Of a stretch of 22,137 nucleotides of DNA, positions 8,011 to 15,174 are shown piece by piece. The number at the start of each line of letters is the position of its first letter. Position 1 is the first letter of the stretch. The stretch is from Candidatus Egerieousia excrementavium. GTDB taxonomy: Bacteria; Bacteroidota; Bacteroidia; Bacteroidales; UBA932. The DNA lies in the NCBI GenBank assembly GCA_017694275.1, contig JADINB010000119.1, forward strand, positions 1 to 22,137, written 5' to 3'. A program made the translations under genes and the position numbers. The notes under the pieces are model-generated. The model did no database searches. It was not told the origin of the DNA and saw nothing but the letters and a program-made list of their open reading frames with translations.

Positions 8011-10743
8011 TCTCTTTATCTTCACAATCTCGTATGCCTCCACAATGTCTCCCACTTTTATGTCGTTGTATCCTGCAATGTTCAGGCCGCAGTCGTATCC
8101 GCTCTGGACCTCTTTTACGTCGTCCTTGAAGCGTTTGAGAGAGCCGAGTTCTCCAGAGTAGATGACTATGCCGTCGCGGATTACCCTTACTTTGGCTGTT
8201 CTCGTGAGCTTGCCTTCCTTTACGATACAGCCGGCAATGGTCCCCACTTTGGATATCTTGAATATCTCCCTTACCTCTGCCGTAGAGGTGACCTCCTCCT
8301 TCTCTTCAGGAGCAAGCATGCCTTCGATACCGCTCTTCACTTCGTTTATGGCATCGTAGATAATAGAGTAGAGCCTTATCTCTATCTCCTCCTTCTCTGC
8401 AAGCTTGCGGGCAGAAGCTGAAGGCCTTACCTGGAATCCGATGATAATCGCATTGGATGCCGCCGCCAGAAGCACGTCGGATTCTGAAATGGCTCCCACT
8501 GCCTTGTGAATTACGTTTACCACAATCTCTTCTGTAGAGAGTTTGATGAGGGAATCTGCGAGAGCCTCTATTGAGCCGTCTACGTCTCCCTTTACAATTA
8601 CGTTCAGTTCCTGGAAGTTGCCTATTGCGATTCTCCGTCCTATCTCTTCAAGGGTAATATGTTTCTGGGTTCTAAGACCCTGGATTCTCAAAAGCTGCTC
8701 GCGCTTGTTTGCAATCTCCTTGGCTTCCTTTTCGTCTTCGAATACGTTGAAGTTTTCGCCGGCGGTCGGTGCACCGTTAAGTCCGAGAATAGAGACAGGG
8801 GTTGAAGGCCCGGCTTCTGTCACCTTCTGGCCTCGTTCGTTGAACATTGCCTTTACCTTGCCTGTATAGCATCCGCTCAATATTACGTCTCCGACCCTGA
8901 GGGTTCCTCCCTGTACGAGAATGGTTGCCAGATAACCGCGCCCTTTGTCGAGCGAGGACTCTATTACCGAGCCTACCGCCCTCTTGTTGGGGTTGGCCTT
9001 GAGTTCGAGCAGATCTGCCTCCAGCAGCACCTTGTCTAGAAGTTCCTCTACCCCGATTCCTTTCTTGGCCGAAATTTCCTGACACTGGTATTTTCCTCCC
9101 CAGTCCTCGACAAGAATGTTCATGTTGGCAAGCTGCTCCTTTATTTTTTCAGGATTGGCTCCCGGCTTGTCAATCTTGTTTATGGCAAAAATCATGGGAA
9201 CACCTGCCGCCTGCGCATGGTTTATCGCCTCCACTGTCTGGGGCATGATGGCATCGTCGGCGGCTATGATTATAATTGCAAGGTCGGTAATCTTGGCTCC
9301 GCGGGCGCGCATTGCGGTAAATGCCTCGTGTCCCGGAGTGTCAAGGAAGGTTATGCGTCTGCCATTGGGCAGTTCCACGTTGTATGCCCCTATATGCTGG
9401 GTTATGCCTCCGGCCTCACCTGCAATCACGTTGGATTTTCTTATGTAATCCAGCAGCGAGGTCTTTCCGTGGTCGACATGGCCCATGACTGTTACGATAG
9501 GAGGCCTTTCCTGCATGTCTTCAGGTCTGTCTATGTCGTTCTCTTCCTTTATGGTCTCCTGTATTTCGGCCGTTACGAACTCTACCTTGTATCCGAACTC
9601 TTCCGCTACAAGTACCAGTGCTTCTGCATCGAGTCTCTGGTTTATGGAAACCATCAGGCCAAGATTCATGCAGGCCTCTATAACTTTGGTTACAGGTACG
9701 CCTATCATAATCGAGAGCTCGTTTACGGTTACAAACTCTGTAACTTTAAGGATATTGCCCTCGCGTTGCTCGCGCTCCTCCTCCTCAATCATCTTCTGTG
9801 TGTTGAGCTCGCGTTTCTCCTTCCTGTATTTTGCGCCTTTGCTTTTGCCCTTACCCTCTACCATTCTCTGGTAGGTCTCCTTTATCTGCCTTTGTACTTC
9901 ATCTTCATCGACCTCGGTCTTTACGGGTTTGAACTTTTCCTTTTTATGTTTTCCTCCGCCCTGCTGGTTCTTGTGGTCGAAGTTCTGGCTCTTTCCTCCG
10001 CTCTGGGTACGCTGCTTTTCGCCATTTGCCTTGCCGGCTTCCTGCATGATGTCTACGCGCTCCTTCTGTTTGTGTATGCGCTCTCTCTTGCCCTTGTTCT
10101 TGCCCGGCCTCTGGAACTGCGAAAGGTCTATGGTACCTGTGATTTTAGGGCCCACAGGCTTCTCAACCTCAATCTTTATGTGTTGTACTGGCTCAGGCCC
10201 GTCTTTTTGTCCTGATGACTGTGTGGCTGCCGGCTGCTCCTGTTTCTGGGGCTGTGCAGCCTCAGCAGGCTTTTTCTCCTGTACGGCGGGGGCCGGTTCT
10301 GCCTTCTCAGGCTTTTCAGGCTCTTTCTTTTCTCTTGCCTGCTCAACCTTCGCAGGTTCTGTCTCATGCTGCTCCCTTGCAGGCACGGCAACCTTTGCAA
10401 CCGGCTTGTTCTGCCTGTCCAGATCTATCTTGCCCAAAATCTTGGGCCTTTTTTCCTCAATTGTGGTCTTTATGAAAATCTCCTTGGGAGCCTCTTCTTC
10501 TACGGGCTTTTCCGTCTCGGCAATATCCTTTACCTTTATTATTACCTTTTTTGATTCCTCTTTTACTATCTGTTCCTTGCGGAATTCTGCCTCTACGAGG
10601 GCGTAAGTTGAGGCAGAAAGCTTTGCATTCGGATTTGCATCGACCGTAATACCCTTCTTCTGCAAGAATTCCATAAGAGTACCCATCCCTATGTTGAATT
10701 CTTTCAATACTTTGCTGATTCTTATATTCTCGTTTACTGTCAT
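8002..10743 (-). CDS. infB: Translation initiation factor IF-2
   Basis: 913-aa GTPase that brings initiator fMet-tRNA to the 30S subunit and promotes subunit joining. The N-terminal IF2_N helical domain (residues 1-55, start MTVNENIRISKVLKEF) is followed by a long K/E/P/Q-rich linker (about 60-330) of low complexity, usual in Bacteroidota IF-2. The GTPase domain has G1 GHVDHGKTS (near 420), G2 GGITQHIGA, G3 DTPGHE, G4 NKID and G5 SAKKGIG. Domains II to IV follow to the end. The ATG at 10743 is 31 bases after nusA stops, and rimP-nusA-infB is a widely conserved operon order. The stop overlaps the end of the convergent MauE-like gene. Confidence 0.98.
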   Translation of the reverse strand: MTVNENIRISKVLKEFNIGMGTLMEFLQKKGITVDANPNAKLSASTYALVEAEFRKEQIVKEESKKVIIKVKDIAETEKPVEEEAPKEIFIKTTIEEKRPKILGKIDLDRQNKPVAKVAVPAREQHETEPAKVEQAREKKEPEKPEKAEPAPAVQEKKPAEAAQPQKQEQPAATQSSGQKDGPEPVQHIKIEVEKPVGPKITGTIDLSQFQRPGKNKGKRERIHKQKERVDIMQEAGKANGEKQRTQSGGKSQNFDHKNQQGGGKHKKEKFKPVKTEVDEDEVQRQIKETYQRMVEGKGKSKGAKYRKEKRELNTQKMIEEEEREQREGNILKVTEFVTVNELSIMIGVPVTKVIEACMNLGLMVSINQRLDAEALVLVAEEFGYKVEFVTAEIQETIKEENDIDRPEDMQERPPIVTVMGHVDHGKTSLLDYIRKSNVIAGEAGGITQHIGAYNVELPNGRRITFLDTPGHEAFTAMRARGAKITDLAIIIIAADDAIMPQTVEAINHAQAAGVPMIFAINKIDKPGANPEKIKEQLANMNILVEDWGGKYQCQEISAKKGIGVEELLDKVLLEADLLELKANPNKRAVGSVIESSLDKGRGYLATILVQGGTLRVGDVILSGCYTGKVKAMFNERGQKVTEAGPSTPVSILGLNGAPTAGENFNVFEDEKEAKEIANKREQLLRIQGLRTQKHITLEEIGRRIAIGNFQELNVIVKGDVDGSIEALADSLIKLSTEEIVVNVIHKAVGAISESDVLLAAASNAIIIGFQVRPSASARKLAEKEEIEIRLYSIIYDAINEVKSGIEGMLAPEEKEEVTSTAEVREIFKISKVGTIAGCIVKEGKLTRTAKVRVIRDGIVIYSGELGSLKRFKDDVKEVQSGYDCGLNIAGYNDIKVGDIVEAYEIVKIKRVL

Positions 10744-10774
10744 ACTGTTACTCCCGGAGTTTAATTAAAAAATA

Positions 10775-12010
10775 CTACTCAAATTCAGCTCTTAAAATAC
10801 GCTGCACTTCAACTACGGTCTCCTCTTCGAGGTCGGCACGTTTTACGATATCCGCCACCGGCAGGGCAAGTACGCTCTTTGCCGTGTCGCATCCTATTGC
10901 CTTGAGGGCGTCTATAATCCACTGGTCAATCTCGTCGCTGAATTCAGAGAGAAGCACGTCTTCCTCACCTTCACCCTCTTCAAGTTCTCTGAACACTTCA
11001 ATCTCCTTTCCGACAAGCATTCCTGCAAGCTTGATGTTGCTTCCGCCCTTTCCTATGGCCAGAGATACTTCAGAAGATTTGAGCGAGACATAAATCTTGT
11101 TGTCTTCTTCGCTTATCTTTATTGAAGAAATCTTTGCGGGGCTGAGAGCCCTCTGGATAAGGAGCTGTGTATTGCTTGTCCAGTTTATTATATCTATGTT
11201 TTCGTTCTTGAGCTCTCTTACGATGCCGTGGATTCTGGAGCCCTTCACCCCAACGCATGCTCCTACAGGGTCTATCCTCTCGTCGTATGACTCGACCGCA
11301 ACTTTTGCCCTTTCTCCCGGAATCCTTACAATTTTCTTTATTGTAATGAGCCCGTCGAAAATCTCAGGCACTTCCTGCTCGAAAAGCCTTTCCAGAAATA
11401 CCGGAGAGGTTCTCGAAAGGATAATGACAGGAGAGTTGTTTCTCATCTCCACTTTGGAAATGACGGCCCTTACAGTGTCTCCCTTGTGGAAGAAATCAGA
11501 AGGAATCTGCTCGCTCTTGGGCAGAAGAAGTTCCTTGCCCTCCTCGTCCATTACCAATGTCTCCTTTTTCCAGGGCTGATAAACTTCTCCTACGATAATC
11601 TCGCCCACCTTTTCCTTGTATTTGTTGTAGAGGTTGGCTTTCTCTATGTCTGCAATCCTTGCCTGGAGGTTCTGGCGGAGGTTGAGAATGCCCCTGCGCC
11701 CGAAACTTGCAAGGCTTACCGGCTCCACGAACTCTTCCCCTATTTCGTATGAACTGTCTATCTTGTCTACGTCCTCCTTTGAAATCTGTGTGTTGGGGTC
11801 TTCCACCGTCTCAACTACCGTCCTGTTTCTCCATATTTCAAAATCACCCTTGTCTATGTTGATGATTATGTCGAAGTTGTCTGCACTGCCGTACATTCTG
11901 GCCAGCTGCGTGCGGAAAATGTCCTCCAGAACACTCATCATCGTGGGACGATCGATGTTCTTAAGTTCTTTGAATTCTGCAAATGTGCTTACTAAATTTA
12001 GCCCTTCCAT
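10775..12010 (-). CDS. nusA: Transcription termination/antitermination factor NusA
   Basis: 411-aa RNA-polymerase-associated factor controlling pausing, termination and antitermination. Order of domains: N-terminal RNAP-binding domain (1-130), S1 domain (about 135-205, VGEIIVGEVYQ through RAVISKVE), KH1 with GVKGSRIHGIVRELKNE (near 255) and KH2 with AIGKGGSNIKLAG (near 320). A short acidic linker (EELEEGEGEEDV) precedes a final helix-hairpin-helix-like segment (about 360-411). It lacks the pair of acidic repeats at the end of the 495-aa E. coli protein, normal for this phylum. It lies 23 bases after rimP; an A8 run lies in that gap. Its own operon leader carries a hairpin that could be subject to termination control. 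Confidence 0.97.
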   Translation of the reverse strand: MEGLNLVSTFAEFKELKNIDRPTMMSVLEDIFRTQLARMYGSADNFDIIINIDKGDFEIWRNRTVVETVEDPNTQISKEDVDKIDSSYEIGEEFVEPVSLASFGRRGILNLRQNLQARIADIEKANLYNKYKEKVGEIIVGEVYQPWKKETLVMDEEGKELLLPKSEQIPSDFFHKGDTVRAVISKVEMRNNSPVIILSRTSPVFLERLFEQEVPEIFDGLITIKKIVRIPGERAKVAVESYDERIDPVGACVGVKGSRIHGIVRELKNENIDIINWTSNTQLLIQRALSPAKISSIKISEEDNKIYVSLKSSEVSLAIGKGGSNIKLAGMLVGKEIEVFRELEEGEGEEDVLLSEFSDEIDQWIIDALKAIGCDTAKSVLALPVADIVKRADLEEETVVEVQRILRAEFE

Positions 12011-12033
12011 TGTAATATCTTTTTTTTAATATT

Positions 12034-12525
12034 TTATCTGAACTTGATGACAGGCTTGCACTCCCTTACCTCTTCCAGAGGATAGAATACAGTGGTCTGC
12101 TGCTCTGTCTTTTTCTTTGCCCCCTCGGGCTTTACCATCCTTGACGTGGTGATTCTTATGCCTTTACCGGCTCCATTCTCACCTTCATTGCAGTATTCCG
12201 AGAGTATTCCCTTTATCCTGCCCCCCTTCTTGAGAGTGATTTCCACTTCGCATCCCGTGAACTTTACATATTGCTGCGCAACCTTGAAAGGCTGGTCAAG
12301 GCCGGCCGAGGTGACAGTGAGCGAGTAATCTTCCACATCTTTGTCGAAACGGCCGGTTACTGCCGCATCTATTGCCGTGCAGTTGTCGAGTGTTACAGAC
12401 CCTTCGTAACTCTCGATGGTGATGACAATGTCGTTTTCGGCCGAAATTTCTATGTCGACCAGAAAAAGCCCGTTCTCTGCAAGATAACCTGCAATAAGGC
12501 TGGTTATGCTCTCTTTTGTAATCAT
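12034..12525 (-). CDS. rimP: Ribosome maturation factor RimP
   Basis: 163-aa protein that helps assemble the 30S subunit in the cytoplasm. It is recognisable by the N-terminal alpha/beta domain with LVDIEISAENDIVITIES and the pattern VTLDNCTAIDAAVTGRFD, then LTVTSAGLDQPFK, the conserved SAGLD-type segment of the family. The C-terminal Sm-like domain (about 90-163) includes a lysine-rich insertion. First gene of the rimP-nusA-infB operon. The ATG at 12525 is preceded by a leader with a 14-bp hairpin and a five-codon open frame whose stop overlaps this ATG. It diverges from lpxD. Confidence 0.93.
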   Translation of the reverse strand: MITKESITSLIAGYLAENGLFLVDIEISAENDIVITIESYEGSVTLDNCTAIDAAVTGRFDKDVEDYSLTVTSAGLDQPFKVAQQYVKFTGCEVEITLKKGGRIKGILSEYCNEGENGAGKGIRITTSRMVKPEGAKKKTEQQTTVFYPLEEVRECKPVIKFR

Positions 12526-12539
12526 CCTGTTTCTCCCAT

Positions 12540-12575
12540 AAAACTTGAGGGCAACCGTAAACGGTCACCCTCAAG
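12540..12575 (-). promoter_or_regulatory. Leader hairpin upstream of rimP, attenuator-like
   Basis: Read as rimP-sense RNA, CTTGAGGGTGACCG (12575-12562) pairs with CGGTTGCCCTCAAG (12557-12544) around a TTTA loop. All 14 positions pair, two of them as G.U wobbles. Four U and then AU follow (12543-12538), 18 bases before the start codon. On the opposite strand the two wobbles become C/A mismatches, so the structure belongs to the rimP transcript. It looks like an intrinsic terminator placed as an attenuator; it could also block or organise translation start. Confidence 0.6.
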
Positions 12576-12631
12576 CCCTTCATTCCAAGCGCAAAGAAAA
12601 ACCTTTTTTTGCAAAAATGCAAATAATAGTG

Positions 12632-12639
12632 AAAATTTA
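12632..12639 (-). promoter_or_regulatory. Candidate -7 promoter box for rimP-nusA-infB
   Basis: Reads TAAATTTT on the - strand, 7 of 8 to TAnnTTTG. It is the left arm of the 14-bp inverted repeat shared with the lpxD promoter. A TTTA lies 20 bases upstream (12663-12660) in the -33 position. Transcription would begin near 12625, giving a leader of about 100 bases that contains the hairpin. Confidence 0.4.
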
Positions 12640-12666
12640 GGAAAATCGTCATATTTTCCTAAATTT
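12633..12666. repeat. Perfect 14-bp inverted repeat in the rimP/lpxD divergent region
   Basis: Arms AAATTTAGGAAAAT (12633-12646) and ATTTTCCTAAATTT (12653-12666) are exact reverse complements separated by CGTCAT. Each arm holds one candidate -7 box for the outward promoter and the -33 position of the other. It may be an operator for a dimeric regulator, a bidirectional promoter core, or both. Confidence 0.8.
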
Positions 12667-12667
12667 G
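12660..12667 (+). promoter_or_regulatory. Candidate -7 promoter box for lpxD operon
   Basis: TAAATTTG matches TAnnTTTG exactly; TTTA at 12636-12639 is 20 bases upstream at the -33 position. Start of transcription would be near 12674, 38 bases before the lpxD ATG. Confidence 0.5.
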
Positions 12668-12711
12668 TGGGATTTTAAAGAAACCTGAAGAATCATATTT
12701 ATTTATAAGGT

Positions 12712-13704
12712 ATGGAAGTTACGGCCGAAAGAATCGCGCAGCATTTCAATGGAGAGATAATAGGAGACCCTCAGGCAAAGGTCTCTTCCGTTGCGAAAAT
12801 CGAGAGTGGAAAGAGCGGGAATATCTGTTTTCTGGCAAATCCCAAGTATGAAAAATATCTTTATACAAGCAAGGCAAGCATAGTCATAATAAACAGGTGT
12901 TTCAAGCCGGACAAGCCTGTAGAACCCACGCTCATATTGGTTGACAACGCATATGAGGCGGTAGCTTCCCTGCTGGACTTGCTCAATGCGCTCAAAAGGG
13001 CCAGACGAAGCGGACGTTCGCTCCTTTCAAAACGGGCGTGGAGCAGCCGGATTGGCAAAGGTGTCTATATAGGGGCCTTTTCATGTGTGGGTAAAAAGAG
13101 CGTTATAGGGAAAGGTACCCAGATTTATCCGCAGGTCTACATAGGCAACGATGTGGTCATAGGGGAAAACGTAACCCTCTACCAGGGCGTTAAAATCTAT
13201 GACGGATGCAAGGTGGGCAACAACTGTATAATCCACGCAAATGCAGTGATAGGCTCAGACGGGTTCGGCTTTGCACCAACTGCCGACGGCTCGTATAAAA
13301 AGATTCCGCAGACCGGAAACGTAGTCATAGAAGATGACGTGGAGATAGGTGCCAATACCGTAATTGACAGGGCGACCATGGGTTCTACAACTGTCAGGAA
13401 GGGCGTGAAGCTCGACAATCTCATTCAGGTGGCGCACAATGTGGAGATAGGCGAAAATACTGTAATCGCGGCGCAATGCGGAATAGCTGGCTCTACAAAG
13501 ATAGGCAAGGGATGCCAGTTCGGCGGACAGGTAGGAATCATCGGGCACGCTACCATTGCAGACGGAGTGCAGGTCGGTGCCCAGGCCGGAGTGCAGGGAA
13601 GCGTACGGCGCGAAAAGGCTACCTTGCTTGGAACCCCCGCAATAGATTATATGGAGTATATGCGTGCATATGCTTTGTTCCGCAAGGCTGTGCAAAATAA
13701 ATAA
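12712..13704 (+). CDS. lpxD: UDP-3-O-acylglucosamine N-acyltransferase
   Basis: 330-aa acyltransferase, third step of lipid A synthesis, adding a 3-hydroxyacyl chain from acyl-ACP to the 2-amino group of UDP-3-O-acylglucosamine. The N-terminal uridine-binding domain (1-105) is followed by a left-handed beta helix of hexapeptide repeats (about 108-305, for example IGKGTQIYPQVYIG), then a C-terminal helix. The catalytic base is H242 in QVAHNVEIG, equivalent to E. coli H239. The start MEVTAERIAQHFNGEIIG agrees with the family. First gene of lpxD-lpxC-fabZ-lpxA-wbqC; lpxC follows after 45 bases containing another promoter box. Confidence 0.97.
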   Translation: MEVTAERIAQHFNGEIIGDPQAKVSSVAKIESGKSGNICFLANPKYEKYLYTSKASIVIINRCFKPDKPVEPTLILVDNAYEAVASLLDLLNALKRARRSGRSLLSKRAWSSRIGKGVYIGAFSCVGKKSVIGKGTQIYPQVYIGNDVVIGENVTLYQGVKIYDGCKVGNNCIIHANAVIGSDGFGFAPTADGSYKKIPQTGNVVIEDDVEIGANTVIDRATMGSTTVRKGVKLDNLIQVAHNVEIGENTVIAAQCGIAGSTKIGKGCQFGGQVGIIGHATIADGVQVGAQAGVQGSVRREKATLLGTPAIDYMEYMRAYALFRKAVQNK

Positions 13705-13710
13705 AATTTA

Positions 13711-13718
13711 TATCTTTG
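13711..13718 (+). promoter_or_regulatory. Candidate internal promoter box before lpxC
   Basis: TATCTTTG matches TAnnTTTG in the 45-base lpxD-lpxC gap, 31 bases before the lpxC ATG. No clear -33 TTTG is found at normal spacing. It may give extra lpxC expression, the committed and usually most regulated step of the pathway. Confidence 0.35.
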
Positions 13719-13749
13719 TGGACTTAAACCTATTAACATTACGGCTTAA

Positions 13750-14679
13750 ATGCGTGACAATCAGCATACTTTAAAGAAAAAACATATATTTTCCGGCAAA
13801 GGGCTCCATTCTGGAAAGAGTGTAAGGATGAGCGTAGAGCCCGCACCTGAAAATTTCGGGATAAAATTCAGACGTACGGATTTGGGCGGGCATGCCATAA
13901 TCGATGCCTGCGTAGATTATGTGACAACCACCTCGCGTGGAACCACTCTTGAGAATGGAGAGGTCAAAATCTCCACGCTTGAGCACCTTATGGCCTCACT
14001 TTACGGCCTGCACATAGACAATGCCCTTATTTCCATAGATTCACAGGAAGTCCCGATTCTTGACGGAAGTGCATTGCCTTACGTAACGGAGTTCATAAGT
14101 GGAGGAATCGTGGAACAACAGGCTGAGAGACACTATTTTACCCCGGAGTCAAAAATATTGTACAGAGACCCGAAGTCTGGCTCGGAACTTGTCGTAATGC
14201 CTGATGATGAGTTCAACATAGACCTTATGATAGATTTCAACTCCAAGGTTCTGGGTAACCAGTATGCCAGGCTTACTCCTGCGACAGATTTTGCATCGGA
14301 GATTGCACCGTGCAGGACTTTCGTCTTTTTCCATGAGTTGGAGCCGCTCTTCAGAAACAACCTCATAAAGGGTGGAGATCTGGACAATGCCATTGTAATC
14401 GTGGAGCACCATGTAGACCAGAAGGAGCTGGACAGGCTGGCCGAACTGTTTAACGTACAGACTTTGGAGCGCGCACCTGAGGGTTATCTCAACCACCTGC
14501 AGCTGCGTTTCTGCAACGAGTGCGCCCGCCACAAGCTGCTGGACATAATGGGAGATTTCTCACTCATAGGCATGCCGTTGAAGGCAAGGGTCATAGGCTA
14601 CAAGACGGGACATGGCATAAATACCGGTGTGGCAAGGGTTATAAGAGAAGAGATAAAGAAGAGTATAAAAACAAATTAA
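13750..14679 (+). CDS. lpxC: UDP-3-O-acyl-N-acetylglucosamine deacetylase (stand-alone LpxC)
   Basis: 309-aa zinc deacetylase for the committed step of lipid A synthesis. The catalytic pair E78/H79 lies in STLEHLMASL; the other zinc ligands H261 and D265 lie in RHKLLDIMGD; H288 in KTGHGINTG matches E. coli H265. The protein is the length of the bacterial single-domain enzyme and stops right after the LpxC domain, at REEIKKSIKTN. In most Bacteroidota LpxC is fused to FabZ; here TAA 14677-14679 ends it and fabZ begins 11 bases later in another frame. The start MRDNQHTLKKKHIFSGKGLH is as expected. Activity should be normal because all key residues are present. Confidence 0.96.
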   Translation: MRDNQHTLKKKHIFSGKGLHSGKSVRMSVEPAPENFGIKFRRTDLGGHAIIDACVDYVTTTSRGTTLENGEVKISTLEHLMASLYGLHIDNALISIDSQEVPILDGSALPYVTEFISGGIVEQQAERHYFTPESKILYRDPKSGSELVVMPDDEFNIDLMIDFNSKVLGNQYARLTPATDFASEIAPCRTFVFFHELEPLFRNNLIKGGDLDNAIVIVEHHVDQKELDRLAELFNVQTLERAPEGYLNHLQLRFCNECARHKLLDIMGDFSLIGMPLKARVIGYKTGHGINTGVARVIREEIKKSIKTN

Positions 14680-14690
14680 AATATTTAACC

Positions 14691-15173
14691 ATGACACTTG
14701 AAGAGATACCTCATTTTGATCCGAACAAGGAGCCCGTTGTAGACATAAACGGCATAAAGGAACTTCTCCCGCACCGTCCTCCGTTCTTAATGGTAGACAG
14801 AATCATAGATATGGGAGACGATTACGTTGTGGGAATAAAGAATATAGGTATAAACGAAGGCTTTTTCATAGGGCATTTCCCTGAGGAGCCGGTCATGCCA
14901 GGTGTCCTTATTGTCGAATCAATGGCCCAGACCGGCGGAATACTTTGCCTCAGGCAGGTTGACGAGCCTCACAAGTACTCTACCTATTTTGCCAAGATAG
15001 ACAATACAAAGTTCAAGAAAAAAGTGGTTCCAGGCGACGTGCTCGTCCTGAAACTGATTCTCACACAGCCCATGAGACGCTCCATCGTATGCATGCACGG
15101 CCAGGCTTACGTAGGCGATACCCTTGTCTGTGAAAGCGATATGATAGCCCAGATAATTAAAAACAAAGAATAA
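14691..15173 (+). CDS. fabZ: 3-hydroxyacyl-ACP dehydratase (stand-alone FabZ)
   Basis: 160-aa hot-dog-fold enzyme of type II fatty acid synthesis that dehydrates 3-hydroxyacyl-ACP; it competes with LpxA/LpxD for 3-hydroxyacyl-ACP. Catalytic H62 (GHFPEEPVMPG) and E76 (LIVESMAQTGG) are 14 residues apart as in the family. The N-terminal lead MTLEEIPHFDPNKEPVVDIN before ELLPHRPPFLMVDRI looks like the linker found between LpxC and FabZ in fused homologues, which points to a split of an ancestral fusion. The ATG at 14691 is chosen; the frame is open upstream to 14520 but that part overlaps lpxC in another frame. lpxA starts 1 base after its stop. Confidence 0.95.
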   Translation: MTLEEIPHFDPNKEPVVDINGIKELLPHRPPFLMVDRIIDMGDDYVVGIKNIGINEGFFIGHFPEEPVMPGVLIVESMAQTGGILCLRQVDEPHKYSTYFAKIDNTKFKKKVVPGDVLVLKLILTQPMRRSIVCMHGQAYVGDTLVCESDMIAQIIKNKE

Positions 15174-15174
15174 G

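Noticed and set aside
9217..10215. 332-codon open frame on + opposite infB
   Set aside because: Antisense shadow of infB; the peptide is Leu/Tyr/Phe-rich low complexity mirroring the K/E/P-rich linker, with no family match.
12606..12617. Palindrome TTTTTGCAAAAA in the rimP leader
   Set aside because: Short A/T-run palindrome likely by chance in AT-rich leader; no partner site seen.
14520..14690. Upstream extension of fabZ
   Set aside because: Overlaps lpxC in another frame and adds no family-like residues; ATG 14691 is the sensible start.
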